Source: Sphaerolaimus hirsutus (lineage: Eukaryota; Nematoda; Chromadorea; Monhysterida; Sphaerolaimidae). Taken from it: 64,000 nt of DNA. Within the stretch, counting starts at the first letter, position 1. Each line of letters starts with the position of its first letter. The DNA lies in NCBI GenBank assembly GCA_964036195.1, contig OZ038450.1:16618701-16682700 (forward strand), given 5' to 3'. A program made the position numbers and the translations under genes. This document shows positions 1 to 11,100 of this stretch, piece by piece. The notes under the pieces are model-generated. The model ran no database searches, had not been told where the DNA came from, and saw nothing but the letters and a program-made list of their open reading frames with translations.

Positions 1-1029
1 GGTTCTTGTTGAGGCGGAGACGGTAGATTTTATTGTAAAGTGAGCAGTTTATACAATTCAAACATGTATTTTTGGGCCACCAGGCACACAAAAAACAAGT
101 GCAGTTATCATTTTCGATCGTTGACTGACACAAAACGCGTTGGTCTTATTTGGTACCAAATATTTCAAACAATATTTACACATTGGGAAATCAGGTGAAA
201 TATGAAAACATTTATAAGATGGAAGAAAAAATTATAAATGCAAAATCGACTAAGGCCTAGTACACATCTAAACCCATTACACATCTAAACCCATCACCCA
301 TCTAATTCTACCCATGACTCATCTAGGGTTACGAGATTAGCCTATTATTTGACACACCCGCTCTACAGTGGAAGGCAAACACAAAGACAAAGACCGCTAT
401 GCCTTTGTATTTACCGCCCACTGTAGAGCGAGCATGTCCACTAATCTCACTACATATCATCGAACCAGATTAGGCTGCGCTGATGATTGGAAACTATGCG
501 TGTTGCCAGTGTAATGAGCTATTGTCCTATTTTTCATTTCATCAACAATACCACGGGTGGCTACGCGAGTCATGGATATCCTCAAAACATGTTTGATGAA
601 TGATAGACGTTTATCGATTCAACATGTAGATAATCGCTCTTTATTCACAAACTCTGTCATGTAATGGGTCCAGATGTGTACCGGCACAGGGCCGCAAATT
701 CGAACAACAAAATGAGAATAACTTAACTTAAAACTGGGAGAAATTTGTGCTGTGAAATAACGCGGACTTGCGAGTTGCGGCAATATCTTTGACTGCGAAC
801 TGAGCATTGCAAGTGGCTGCATCTCACCTGTGGGTCACCTCATGTGGATGTGATATACGGCAAGTGCAGTGGAAATTGTTTGCATGGAGTAACAATGCAG
901 ATAAATAAACCAAAATGGCAGCTTCGCACAGTTATTGTATCTTAAATGAGTACATGTTTTTTGCTAAAAATGGGCAAGGTACAAATACAAATCAGCATTC
1001 TATCAATACAGAAACATTTATACAGCAGC
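1..1029. other. No gene seen; AT-rich flank
   Basis: No open frame here shows recognisable protein similarity or splice structure. The stretch holds short direct repeats of an ACACATCTAAACCC unit around 262-312 and part of a weak inverted repeat, listed separately. I see no RNA gene. It lies 3' of the OTU gene, whose stop codon is at 4950-4952. Confidence 0.5.
257..684. repeat. Degenerate inverted repeat (foldback-like)
   Basis: The left end reads TAGTACACATCTAAACCCAT and the right end reads as its imperfect complement near 659-684 (ATGGGTCCAGATGTGTACC). A second inner pair, GCTCTACAGTGG at about 360 and CCACTGTAGAGC at about 419, is exact. No target duplication was found, so the class is unknown. 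Confidence 0.4.
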
Positions 1030-1037
1030 ATTGGTAT

Positions 1038-2399
1038 TAGCATTGTAAAAATCTCTGGGAGATTTATATTTTAAAAATCTCAGAAAATCTCAGAAAATAT
1101 AAGATTTTCTGAGATTTATATTTATTCCATGATTTTCCAGAGAGATTTAATTATATTTTCTCCCGATTGAGAAAAGCTCTCGAGAAAATCTCCCTATATT
1201 TGCCCATTTTCACCTTCAAATTCACTAGTTCATGTGTTTTTTAAACCAATTTTCATATATTTTTAACTATATTTTTGCTTATATACCCATTTTTGACTAT
1301 TTTCCCCCTATTTGTAGTTTTTCCTCCCGTTTTTCTGTTCTATGGCATGAAAGAGCCAATAAAAAAGTTACCGTATTTCCTCGAATTACCCCCGGGGGGA
1401 AATTTTTTCAGAGTGAAAATTTTGAGAGAAAAACGTGTAAAAATGCAACAATAACCACCATTTGTTTGTTTTTACAGCCTTTTATAAGGATGTAGATAGT
1501 AAAAACGATGTTCTAACGTAGCACAGTAAGTGTTTTGAACGTCTGTTATGCATTTCCCGGACCACAATTTCATAGTGCCCATTTTGAGGGGGGTATTTTT
1601 TTTTTTGGGGGGGGGGGTATTTCGAGGAAATACGGTAGGTATCTGAAATACATTTTCTGTACTCAAGTACTTTCAAGAAGTATACATAAAAGAGAGCACT
1701 GGTACTTTTTCAGAGGAAATTTAGATGTATTCACTTAGTACTCAAGTATATGTATTTTTGAGTAAATGAACCATACCCCTGAACCATGCCAAACCCCTGC
1801 TGTTTCATGAAAACCCAGTGCTCAAGTACAGGGCTGTACTTAAGCACCAGGTGTTCATTGGCACTGGATGTTGCTACTTGTGCAATGTGTAAACTTATGC
1901 AGTGGGTTCTAGCCATTTGAACAACTAAAGAGTTGACAGCATGCTTTGGAAATATAGTTACCAAATTTTGGTGAAAAAGTCATCTGATAAATTCTGTGGG
2001 GATCATCACATGCTAAAGTAATGTGTTCTACTATGAGGAAAAATGTGCCTAAACCATATTTTTGTTCATTATTCAAATACTCAATACATGGTAGTGCAAA
2101 GTGTGCCATCAGTAGACAATATGCTGTTATCATATGAAATTGTGAATGAAAAGGTTAAACATCATGTAATGTGCTTAATATCTACTCTCAATGGTTCAAA
2201 CACCTTGAAACATAGATTAAATAATACTTTGAGTTGAGAGATTTTATGAGATTTTTTTGAACTGAAAGAGATTTTCTCAGAGATTTAATTATATTTTTGA
2301 AAATGACCCAAGAGATTTAATTATATTTTTTTCTTGAGAGATTTTCTGAGATAATATTTAATTATATTTTCTCAAAATCGGTCGTTTTTTACAATGCTA
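1038..2399. mobile_element. hAT-type non-autonomous element, AGATTT-array family
   Basis: The termini TAGCATTGTAAAAA and TTTTTTACAATGCTA are inverted repeats. They are flanked by the exact 8-bp duplication ATTGGTAT at 1030-1037 and 2400-2407, the hallmark of hAT transposition. Both subterminal zones are arrays of an AGATTT/TCTGAGATTTA motif. No transposase frame is present. A TA-flanked MITE is nested at 1371-1635. A smaller relative sits at 56465-56743. Confidence 0.85.
1371..1635. mobile_element. MITE, CCGTATTTCCTCGAA family
   Basis: The element starts CCGTATTTCCTCGAAT and ends with the complement (ATTTCGAGGAAATACGG), with a TA dinucleotide on each side. G-runs lie next to both ends. It is nested in the hAT element at 1038-2399. 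The TA flank and terminal sequence suggest Tc1/mariner-Tigger type mobilisation; that class is inference. Confidence 0.7.
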
Positions 2400-4047
2400 A
2401 TTGGTATGGACTACATTTTCATGATGGTAAAGACCCAAATAAAAATCTATCCATAAATTTATCCATAAGAATTGCATTGAAGGTTTTAAATTATTTTACC
2501 GGTGCCGTGAATCTTATTGGCACGTATTTTGCCCAAACGATTGATAAAAATCCCTATTAAACATTTTCTGAAAATTAATACCGACATGTGGAGCGATCTT
2601 TAATGTCTCCAACCAGGGTTGGTTTTAGTAAAATTCTTTTTACTAAAATTGTATTTCATTTTTATAAAAATTGTATTTTATTTTTATTTTATTCATGTTT
2701 CATTTCATTTTATTTTATTCTGAAATGTCATTTATAAAATAAAATGAAACTATTTTACATAAATTTTACAAAAAATCGGAATCTTGCACGCAATGCCATA
2801 AAACACTGTGGACACTAGAAGCATGCAGATGAATACAAAAAAATTGAATGTTGACTTGTGACACGGGTTGCGACAAGGTATTTTTTATAATTATCTTGAA
2901 TTTTGACCCCCGCGGGGGGCAGAAAAATATGTAGCTAATTGGTCTTCTGGAGAGAAAGATAGCTGATTTTTGGAGAGCAGGGTTGGGGCGGGCCTGTGGG
3001 GGTTCGATACATATGCTTTTTCAATGTATGGAAATAAGAATGAACCGTATGAACCGTACGAAAAAAATGTGCGAAACGTGCCAAAACTTCAAAATCACCA
3101 AAAATATATAAGTAAAATAGAAACCATGTATAAAAGCCTATGAAAACCGATGTTTGTATAAACAAAAATTATGATTATGACGGTGAGATTGGCAAAATGG
3201 AGCCACTTTTAGCGATTTTGTGCAAAAACATAGGGAAAAATTGCTCGGACTTGAACGTGGGTCAAATCACTTATGTAACTTGGATGAAGGCGTCTAAATG
3301 TCCGGATCCAAATTACCGGTTGCGTATTCTACGAATGAGAGTTAAAGCTGCCCCCGCAGCGTCTAAATTATCCCTTGAGTCGCCCCTAAAAATCGCTCAG
3401 CAAGCTATCTATGTATGTCTAGCAAATTTTTAACGATTTTTCCCCATTTGTTGCCCAAAATCGCTCATATTTGCTTCATTTTGTAAACTTTGAGGTTTGT
3501 AATCAGTATTCTTATCTTTTTACATTGTTGTATACCTTTTTTTGGCATAATTTATCTAGATTTATAGAGATTTCGCAATTTTGGCTGACTGCCAAGTGTA
3601 CAGATCATTTTTCATTTTATTTTTGTTAGTCAAAATCCCGCCCGAACTGCCCGTCGCGCCAGGCACCTGACAGCTGCCGCCCAGCACGCAATTGAATCTC
3701 GATTTGTCTGGCAGTCGGGCAGCGGCTGTCAGGTGCCTGGCGCGACGGGCGGGTCCGGCGGATTTTACTCCCAAAAATAAAAATAAAAATCGGATACATC
3801 TTTTAAAAACTTGGCAGCCGGCCAAAACTTTCGAAGCGCCATTATTATAAGAAAATAGGCCAAAAATATGTAAATAACCATGTAAAATAGCTATAAAGTA
3901 GGTCAAAGTTTTGAAAATGGGGCAAATCTGAGCGGTTTTGGGCAAGCGAGCGGGCGCGGGCTTGCCTGCCCAATCAAATCTCAAATTGCCAGAAACGCCC
4001 GTCATGTCCTTGCTCTCAGGGATAATCTGCCCAATTAAATCTGGGGC
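2400..4047. other. Repeat debris, no gene
   Basis: Contains a hAT-end fragment at about 2612-2775 (CAGGGTTGGTTTTA) related to the element at 13535-14746. It also holds dispersed GATAGCTG repeat pieces near 2940-3050 and AT-rich sequence. Open frames such as 3140-3433 lack any similarity I recognise. A strong inverted repeat is listed separately at 3632-3766. Confidence 0.5.
3632..3766. repeat. Short inverted repeat with GC-rich arms
   Basis: Arms of about 30-35 bases containing CGCGCCAGGCACCTGACAG and its complement CTGTCAGGTGCCTGGCGCG face each other across a spacer of roughly 40 bases. Outer bases (AAAATCC...GGATTTT) also pair. It could be a small foldback element or MITE; I see no transposition scar. 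Confidence 0.6.
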
Positions 4048-4480
4048 CAGGGACGTACGCAGGGAGGCGTGGGGGGGGGCGGCCGCCCCCCCCCGTTCCC
4101 GGGCTGGACATAAAAATTTGCCAGAAATAGCACTTTTCTAAAGCGATTTTCTGGGCACTTTGAAAAAATTTTGCGCGCAAGTGCGCAAATATCAACCCCT
4201 CTATTAAATAAATATGTTTCAAGAGTGTCGCAGCATTAAAAACGTGCCCAACGTGGTCATAGTACGATATATGAAGGTATAAATAGTTACCTATACCCTA
4301 AACGTTGGCGCCAACGCCAATGCCAATACTGTCATGGCGCTGGCGCCTAGTAATGGTGCCAGCGCCATGGCTCCATTCCTTTACTAATGGACCAAAATTT
4401 AGGGGGGGGGGGCGCCCCGTTCGTCGGGCTCCGTATACAATCCGCCCACCCCCCGCTCAAAAATCCTGTGTACGTCCCTG
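4048..4480. mobile_element. hAT-like element, CAGGGACGTA family
   Basis: Ends CAGGGACGTACGCAGG and CCTGTGTACGTCCCTG are inverted repeats with G/C homopolymer runs inside, as in the better preserved copy at 32332-32768. The flanking octamers (TCTGGGGC and CTCACCCC) do not match, so this may be a chimera or an old copy. Confidence 0.6.
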
Positions 4481-4499
4481 CTCACCCCATTTGCTCATC

Positions 4500-4800
4500 C
4501 CCCGGCAGCAGCCTGGACACTCTCGCGATGGCACTGCGCCAAGCACAAACGATGGCACTGCGCCAAACACGCGCCATGGCACTTCGCCAAACACACGCGA
4601 TGGCACTGCGCCCATCGCTCCCATACGCTATCGCCCCCCTATCACTCCCATACTTGTGCACCGGGCAGGGCGCTTGCACCTGCCCGGTGCCCACGTAAAC
4701 ATCCGCCCGGTGCCCAAGTAAAGAGCCGCCCGGTGCCCAAGTACGGAACCTTTACTTGGGCACCGGGCGTACTTGGGCACCAGTTTTACTTGCCCACCGG
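4500..4800. repeat. Short tandem repeats (GATGGCACTGCGCCAAACAC; CGCCCGGTGCCCAAGTAA)
   Basis: About 4525-4610 holds three to four copies of a unit close to GATGGCACTGCGCCAAACAC. About 4670-4800 holds copies of a CGGTGCCCAAGTA unit, partly inverted (TACTTGGGCACCGGGCG). Long frames across it are an artefact of the repeats. Confidence 0.65.
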
Positions 4801-4949
4801 CTCAGCGCCAATGAAACTTATATCACACTTTTTTTGCTGTCACACGTTTTTCTTAATCGTCACACCAAGACCATGAACGCCGCTTCTATTGGTCATAACT
4901 GTCTAGGTACATTGGTGAAACAGTAACAAAATAACCAGCATATGCGAAA

Positions 4950-5189
4950 TCAACCAACCATTCTGGCCTGGGCGCCGCTGCGGTCGCCCTCGGACGCCAG
5001 ATTTGAACACATGAGGGCCAACTGCCACAGGGGCTCATTCAAGGCGCGATTCTGCACCACACTCGGCTGGTCCGCCACGACGAGACGGTTGAACTCGGCC
5101 GCCCGTGGCTCCTGCGCCGCTAGCTGGGCATCGATGTCCTTGCGCAGCGCGGCGATTCGCGAGTGCCGCTCAGCCGCCGATTGAGCCCC
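4950..5189 (-). CDS. OTU gene exon 6 (C-terminal, stop)
   Basis: The acceptor CCATTGCAG precedes GGG GCT CAA; 79 codons follow before TGA at 4950-4952. The peptide is rich in Ala, Arg, Glu and Gln and probably helical, with no Pro before about residue 29. The last sense codons, GTT GGT, could also be a splice donor (ATG|GTTGGT), since GTTGGT appears to serve as the donor of E1 exon 11. I saw no plausible further exon down to base 1, so the stop is preferred. Confidence 0.65.
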   Translation of the reverse strand, partial: GAQSAAERHSRIAALRKDIDAQLAAQEPRAAEFNRLVVADQPSVVQNRALNEPLWQLALMCSNLASEGDRSGAQARMVG

Positions 5190-8100
5190 CTGCAATGGCA
5201 ACGAAGAATGGCGAATCACCCCGCGCATTTGTGCGCAGTGCACATCGGAGGCACGTCGCCGCGCCGCACCGCCCACCTATCTATCCAGCCCAGAGGCCGC
5301 TCAGCTATCTATCTATCCCGGAGGCAAAATCTTGGGCTACTACACCCTAGCGATTTTTCTCCCTTTTCTTCCTTCTAAGTGATGGAAAAGCGCCAGGAAA
5401 AATGGCGCCATGGCGCCATTCAAAAAATTGGCGCCGGGCGTTAAAGGGCGCCAGTCAAAATGGCGCCAGGCGCCATCTGAAAAAATGCCGCCGGCGCTTT
5501 CGTCAGACGTGTTGGAGGGGGAGTTATTCTAGGGGGGAGTTATTCGAGGGGGGGGGGAGATTTTTTCCTCAGGAAACTTGGACTTGATTCATTGTATGGA
5601 TGCAGTATGTAAACTCGTTTTATTCAGGTATTTCACCGTCCAATAACAACAAAACAATGTGTATACACTTCATACATATTATGTATCTGCTGTCGCGGTT
5701 ATAAGCGGTTATATACTATTCTTTTATAGTTTTGTATTGTATCCTTTTCATCAGAGGGAGGAATGTTTAACAGGGGGAGTTATTCAAGGGGGGCAGTTAT
5801 TTTTTCCTCACCTCGCCAAAAGGGGGGACTTATTCAAGGGGGAGTTATTCGAGGGGGGGTCTTATTCGAGGATTAGCGGTATGCATAGCAACCCTTCCTA
5901 AGGCAACTACTGTGTTTCCTCAGATAAACCCCCCTCAAAATACCCCTAGGTACCGAGCTGGGAAAAAGGCAAGGTAGGCGAGCTGGGAAAAAATAAAACC
6001 CCGAAAGTACTTCAAGAAAATACAGTGCGTTGTGAATAGGTTATCAACGATGTAAGGCCTAGGAAAAATGATTGACATTTTTTCTAATTGCGGGTTATAT
6101 TTGAAAATTTGCAGTTTGTGGTATAAAACCATCAACATGACCCCAGCCTCGCAATGCTAGCATAAAAATTACAAAGGTGAATGTGTTCAACATCATTCAA
6201 CATCAAAGTTATATCATTCGGCAGATAAGGCACATGAATATGGAAAAATATGCCCGTTAATCTAGGCATTTTGGCGCCATTTCCGGCGCCATCCACAACA
6301 ATGGCGCTTGGCGCCAAATTGGCGCCACTGAAAATGGCGCCAGGCGCCAAGGGCGCCATGGCGCCATTCGAAATAATGGCGCCAGGCGCCAGATGGCGCC
6401 ACAGAAAAGGGCGGCAAGCGCCAATGGCGCTGGCGCCATTAAACGGCGCCAGCGCCATGGCGCCATTCCATCACTAGTGGCAACTGACCTTGAAAAATTG
6501 GAAAATGGAAAAAATGTACAGGGCCGATGTTAGACGCCACGTCTAGAAGTTAGTTTTCGACAACTTTAGAAGTTTTATACTGTTAGAAGTGGAACGCTCC
6601 ATATTTATACCGTATTTATGTCACTAAAAACACACCAATATGAACAAAATAAATACAAAATAAGGAATATATTTGCCAGGACAAATAAATCAAAGCTGTG
6701 AAAAGAACACGAGCCAACCGTCTCGTCTGTGTCCATGTGCTGCTGGCGCTGGCGCTTCCTGTTCGGGGGCGGCGACGCGGCCTCCTCGTCCATCGGCTCG
6801 TCCATCGGCTCGCCCCGCTGCTGCGCGTCTTCGATCACATCGTCCTCCTGCGTCACGTGTGCTCATTTTGCACTTGTAGATCATGTACTCCAGAAAATTA
6901 AAAAGATTACGCCGCAGTACATTTCTGTGTGTTTTGAGTATGAGATGGGAAATTTAGGTTGTAATTGAGGCGTCCAATTCTAAAAGTCGACAAGTCCAAA
7001 ATATGAAAATTTCGAGTTAGGCCCGAAAACGTCATCTGTGGCTACTTCCGCACATTTTTCATCATTTTCCAAAAATTTGTTGACCTCATATGCCCATGGC
7101 AAAGTGCTAAATATGACATTTTTGGGAAACAATCAAAAAAATTGGGCAAGAAGTCGACAAGTCCACTTAATTTTGGGCTAAAAGTCGACAAGTCCACCTT
7201 CTGCCGCCGTTTTTATGGGAAAAAACGCAAGAAATGGTATAAGTCTATCATGGACAGCGATTTCTAAAAGTCGACAAGTCCATAAATTTCCCATAAGCTG
7301 GCAGGCGCAACCTGGGCGGGAACAAAAATGTTCTGGAGTGCAAGAGGTCGACAAGTCCATTTTCCTCCCCAAAACAGTTTTGTTCGGACCGAGTAGAATT
7401 TATAGACACCCAATTTTTCCATTATATTTACGTTGAGAGCAGGGGCTGAAAATTTGACACTTTATTTTGACCATTTGGAACTTAATGTTGAGCATGAGAG
7501 AGCCCCATTGGACACGCACCTCGGACCTGGAATTGGAAATGAAACTTAAAATGCAATTTACTCAAAACTGAATTTTGTGGACTTGTCGAGTTTTAGAATT
7601 AGACGCCTCAATTATATGGTCTGAGCGATTAGGGGAAATATGCACACACGAATTGAGTGTACAGATGATTGAAATGACAAAAGTGCAGATTGTGGTCTGT
7701 GTGATGCAGCTGCAGGATACATGTAAAAACAATGACTGTGTAGGACAGGGCTCATACCGTCGACATACTTACCGTATTTCCTCGGTAAATACCCCCAGGT
7801 GGTTTATTTTTTCAGAGTGGAAATTTTGAGGGGGGTATTTCGAGGGGGGGGGGGGGCTTATTCAGGGGGGGGGGTATTTTTTCGTCATAAATTTTCGCGA
7901 AATCCATGGTAAGGAACGCGCTCTTACATACCTAAAACCGGTTCTAAACATGACTAAATAGGAAAACGTGGGACATTCAACGTACATCCCTATATACAAA
8001 CTAGTGTATCGGTGTATCTAAGATGCAAATTGGCAGTAATACATACATCATGCACATTGCATACATGATGTACATCATTCCAGACGGGGGTATTTCGAGG

Positions 8101-11100
8101 GGGGGTTAATTCAAGGGGGGTATTTCAAGGAAATACGGTATTTGTAGCAAATACGGTAGTTATTTTTCGAGTGTCCGCAGGGCGTTACTGCCATCAGCAC
8201 AGAAGCATACATCATGCAATAGGGCATTGGAAAATCGCTAGTCACACGTTCCATCCAACACGATGAGAATTGACGCGCGGCGGCACGGAAAACCTGCATC
8301 AAACTAGGTATTGGGCTGTCGGGAAAGTTCGTTCCGTCTTCCCTTGGATGGTCGGGGATTGTGAGTTTTGAGTCGGTGTATATAAGCTGGGATTACCGCT
8401 CAACGTAAAATTCAAAAATAAAAGTTTACCGCGAAATGAATTACATAAAAGTGGATGATAATACATATCTCCTACTTTATGTTTCCAGCCGATTTTACAT
8501 TGAAATTTCATCGAAAGATCGAAAACCACGGAAACGCTGGATCGTGCACGTTGAGTTTTGAACATTATTGAGAGATATATCAGCACTGCATTGACTTTTA
8601 CGTAATCAATTTTGTGGTAAAAATTTATGCTTGGATAAATTCCAGCTTATATACGCCGGCTGAATGCCCACTGATCGTCCAGGACGATCCAATTGGCGAC
8701 GATCCTGAAACGGCACGAACTTTCCCGACAGACCAATACATGGGCGCACCCACCTGTTGATGACCACATCCGGCCTCGACCACATCGAGCAACGGCTCGT
8801 AATGGACGCCGGCTATGTTGGCCAAGTAAATCGCTCGCCTGTCGTCCGTGGGCAGCGCGAATCCCGGCAGTGCGGACAACGGGCGGTGCTCCCGCCATTT
8901 TAGCTCGCCAGAATTTGGCTGCAGCTCATTCAGCGTGTAAATGCGAGTCTGCGAAGGGTATTCACAAATGTTGTTACTATGATACGAACAATTGCGGTAA
9001 GTCATGAAATTGTGTCAGATGTAGGAAAAAGGGTTCAAACGGTACCAGTTTTTTAAGCCGGGATCAAAATTTGTTTTCCAGGGATTGGGAGTAGTGATGG
9101 AACCATTGCAAAATTTTATCGTTTTTATAAAACCACCCTGAAACCGTGTTGGCGCCATTGTGGCGCCCTTTTAGGACTTTAGGGAAATTTACCGTACCGT
9201 ACCATACCGCGTACTGCACTTTTCGGATTTACCGTACCGAACCGCTTACCGCAAAATTGAAGATTTACCGTACCGTATCATTTACCGCATAATAGAAAAT
9301 TTACCATACCATACGGTTTACCGCAAGGCCGTACCGTCTGCCACCCTAGCGCCCCGCGCCATTTTTTGTGGATGGCGCCATTTCTTTGCGCGTTTCCATC
9401 ATTAATTGGGACCGTAACCATCCCAGTTCCGAAACTTCGGCGAACCATCACAGGGCGCCGTGGTCCCGTTTGAACGCCAGTTGAAAACATTTTGCAATCT
9501 GGTGGGGAACACCGATTTCAAGTTCCATTCAGGCATTCCCGTTCGAGTGAATAACGCTTTTCCAGGCGTTTGGGATAGCAAATGACAGTAGCTGCACAGC
9601 GGGACCCAAGACACGCGCACCTGCAGGATGGTCGCAAGGGCGTAAATGGCTGTGACGTTGGCCCAGGCGTCGTGGCGGCGCTGCGCGGCCACCCAGTCGG
9701 CTAGGGGCTCGTCGCAGCGGGCGGCCAGGGCGCGGCCACACGCGGCCAGCTGCTCGGCCGCCGGATCCGCGCCGCTCGAATAGAGGTCCATTTGTTCGCG
9801 CGCGCGATCCCACCGCGCCACTTGCGCGCACACCTGCGGGGAGGCGTTGCTTTCGAGACTCACTTTGCACCAGCACCACTCGTTGGCGCCGCGCCAGTGC
9901 TGCATTGGCCTGGCGCCGACGCCAACCTATACTATTTATGCACACATACATAAGACCTAAATAAATGCCAGTGCGCACCGCGTTCAGAAAATTGCTTCAG
10001 TGTTTTTACTCCTGAAAACTTTTGTTATGAAATGTTTTGGTATGAAAAAGTTGTTATTTTGCTGTGGAAATGCACGCTTGCATGCCAAATATTTGCCTAC
10101 AAAGTCGCCATTTCTGGCACCCATGGAAATTTGCATGTTGCAGTCAACAGAACAGCTATTGAGTCGCACCTAATGTCAAACGAACAAAGGTCCAATTGTG
10201 AAATCCGGAAGGAAACAAACGAAAGCCCTTATAAATGCATGACCGGCATCGTGGCCAGACAGCACAGTGGCGATTGATCGAAACAAGCAGGACCCATCGG
10301 CCAGCACCGGAAATGTTCTAAGTTGGTCCGCGCGCAGAGCGCTCGGCACAAGCTTGTTCTCAGCCGGGACGAAGCCATCGCCCTGCTGCCGGGCCTCGTC
10401 GATTGGCACCGCGCCAGACTGGAAAAATGACCTCATTGCAGATTGACTTACATGTTGAAACTGTGAAGGCAAGGCCCTGGGGCAGAGTTCTTAAAAGTAC
10501 TGAACTTTTTTCAAAGTATACGTAAACGTAAAGTATGTATTTTTTACTCACCCCCTGAGTACAGAAAACGCAAAGTAAATTTTTAATACTTTTCCCTCCA
10601 GAAAAATTATTTTTGGTAAATTTTGGCTCAATTTTCACTCAAAATCACTCATTTTGTCATGTGCCTATTTTTAGCAATTTTTTCCTATTTTTTTGCTTTT
10701 TCTCCTCCTTTTTCCAATCTATGCCTTGAAAAAGCCTATAAAAAGCCTATCTAAAGTACGTATTCTGTACTGTAAAACTTTTTTCAAAGTGTACGTAAAT
10801 GTGTTTACTCAGCACTTGAGTATACATACTTTTTGAGTAAACGTAAATAAGTTTTAACAACTATGCCCTGGGGATCACAGGAGCTTATTTTTTATTAAAA
10901 GAAGAAAATAATTGAAGATAAAAATGTCAGCCTTCTCTGGGGTTCGACTCACCTTGAAGTTCACGTAAGGCAGGTACACGCCGGCGTCGGCAGCCATTCT
11001 CGTCAAAGCGGCCACTCTGCTGCTGCGCCACTCTTCGTTTATCCAATGGAATTCGCGCCGCTCGTGAGCAGCGGGGCGATCGGGCGGGTCGAGCAGCTGC

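Noticed and set aside
4690..4800. Rho-independent terminator or other bacterial signals downstream of the OTU gene
   Set aside because: Inverted CGGTGCCCAAGTA repeats form hairpins but belong to a tandem repeat; exon-intron structure rules out a bacterial context.
9834..9863. A very short intron (GTGAGT...CCCCGCAG, about 30 bases) upstream of OTU exon 3
   Set aside because: The donor-like and acceptor-like sites are too close for a normal intron. Starting exon 3 at the acceptor and joining it to TTC at 10221 gives a better OTU alignment.
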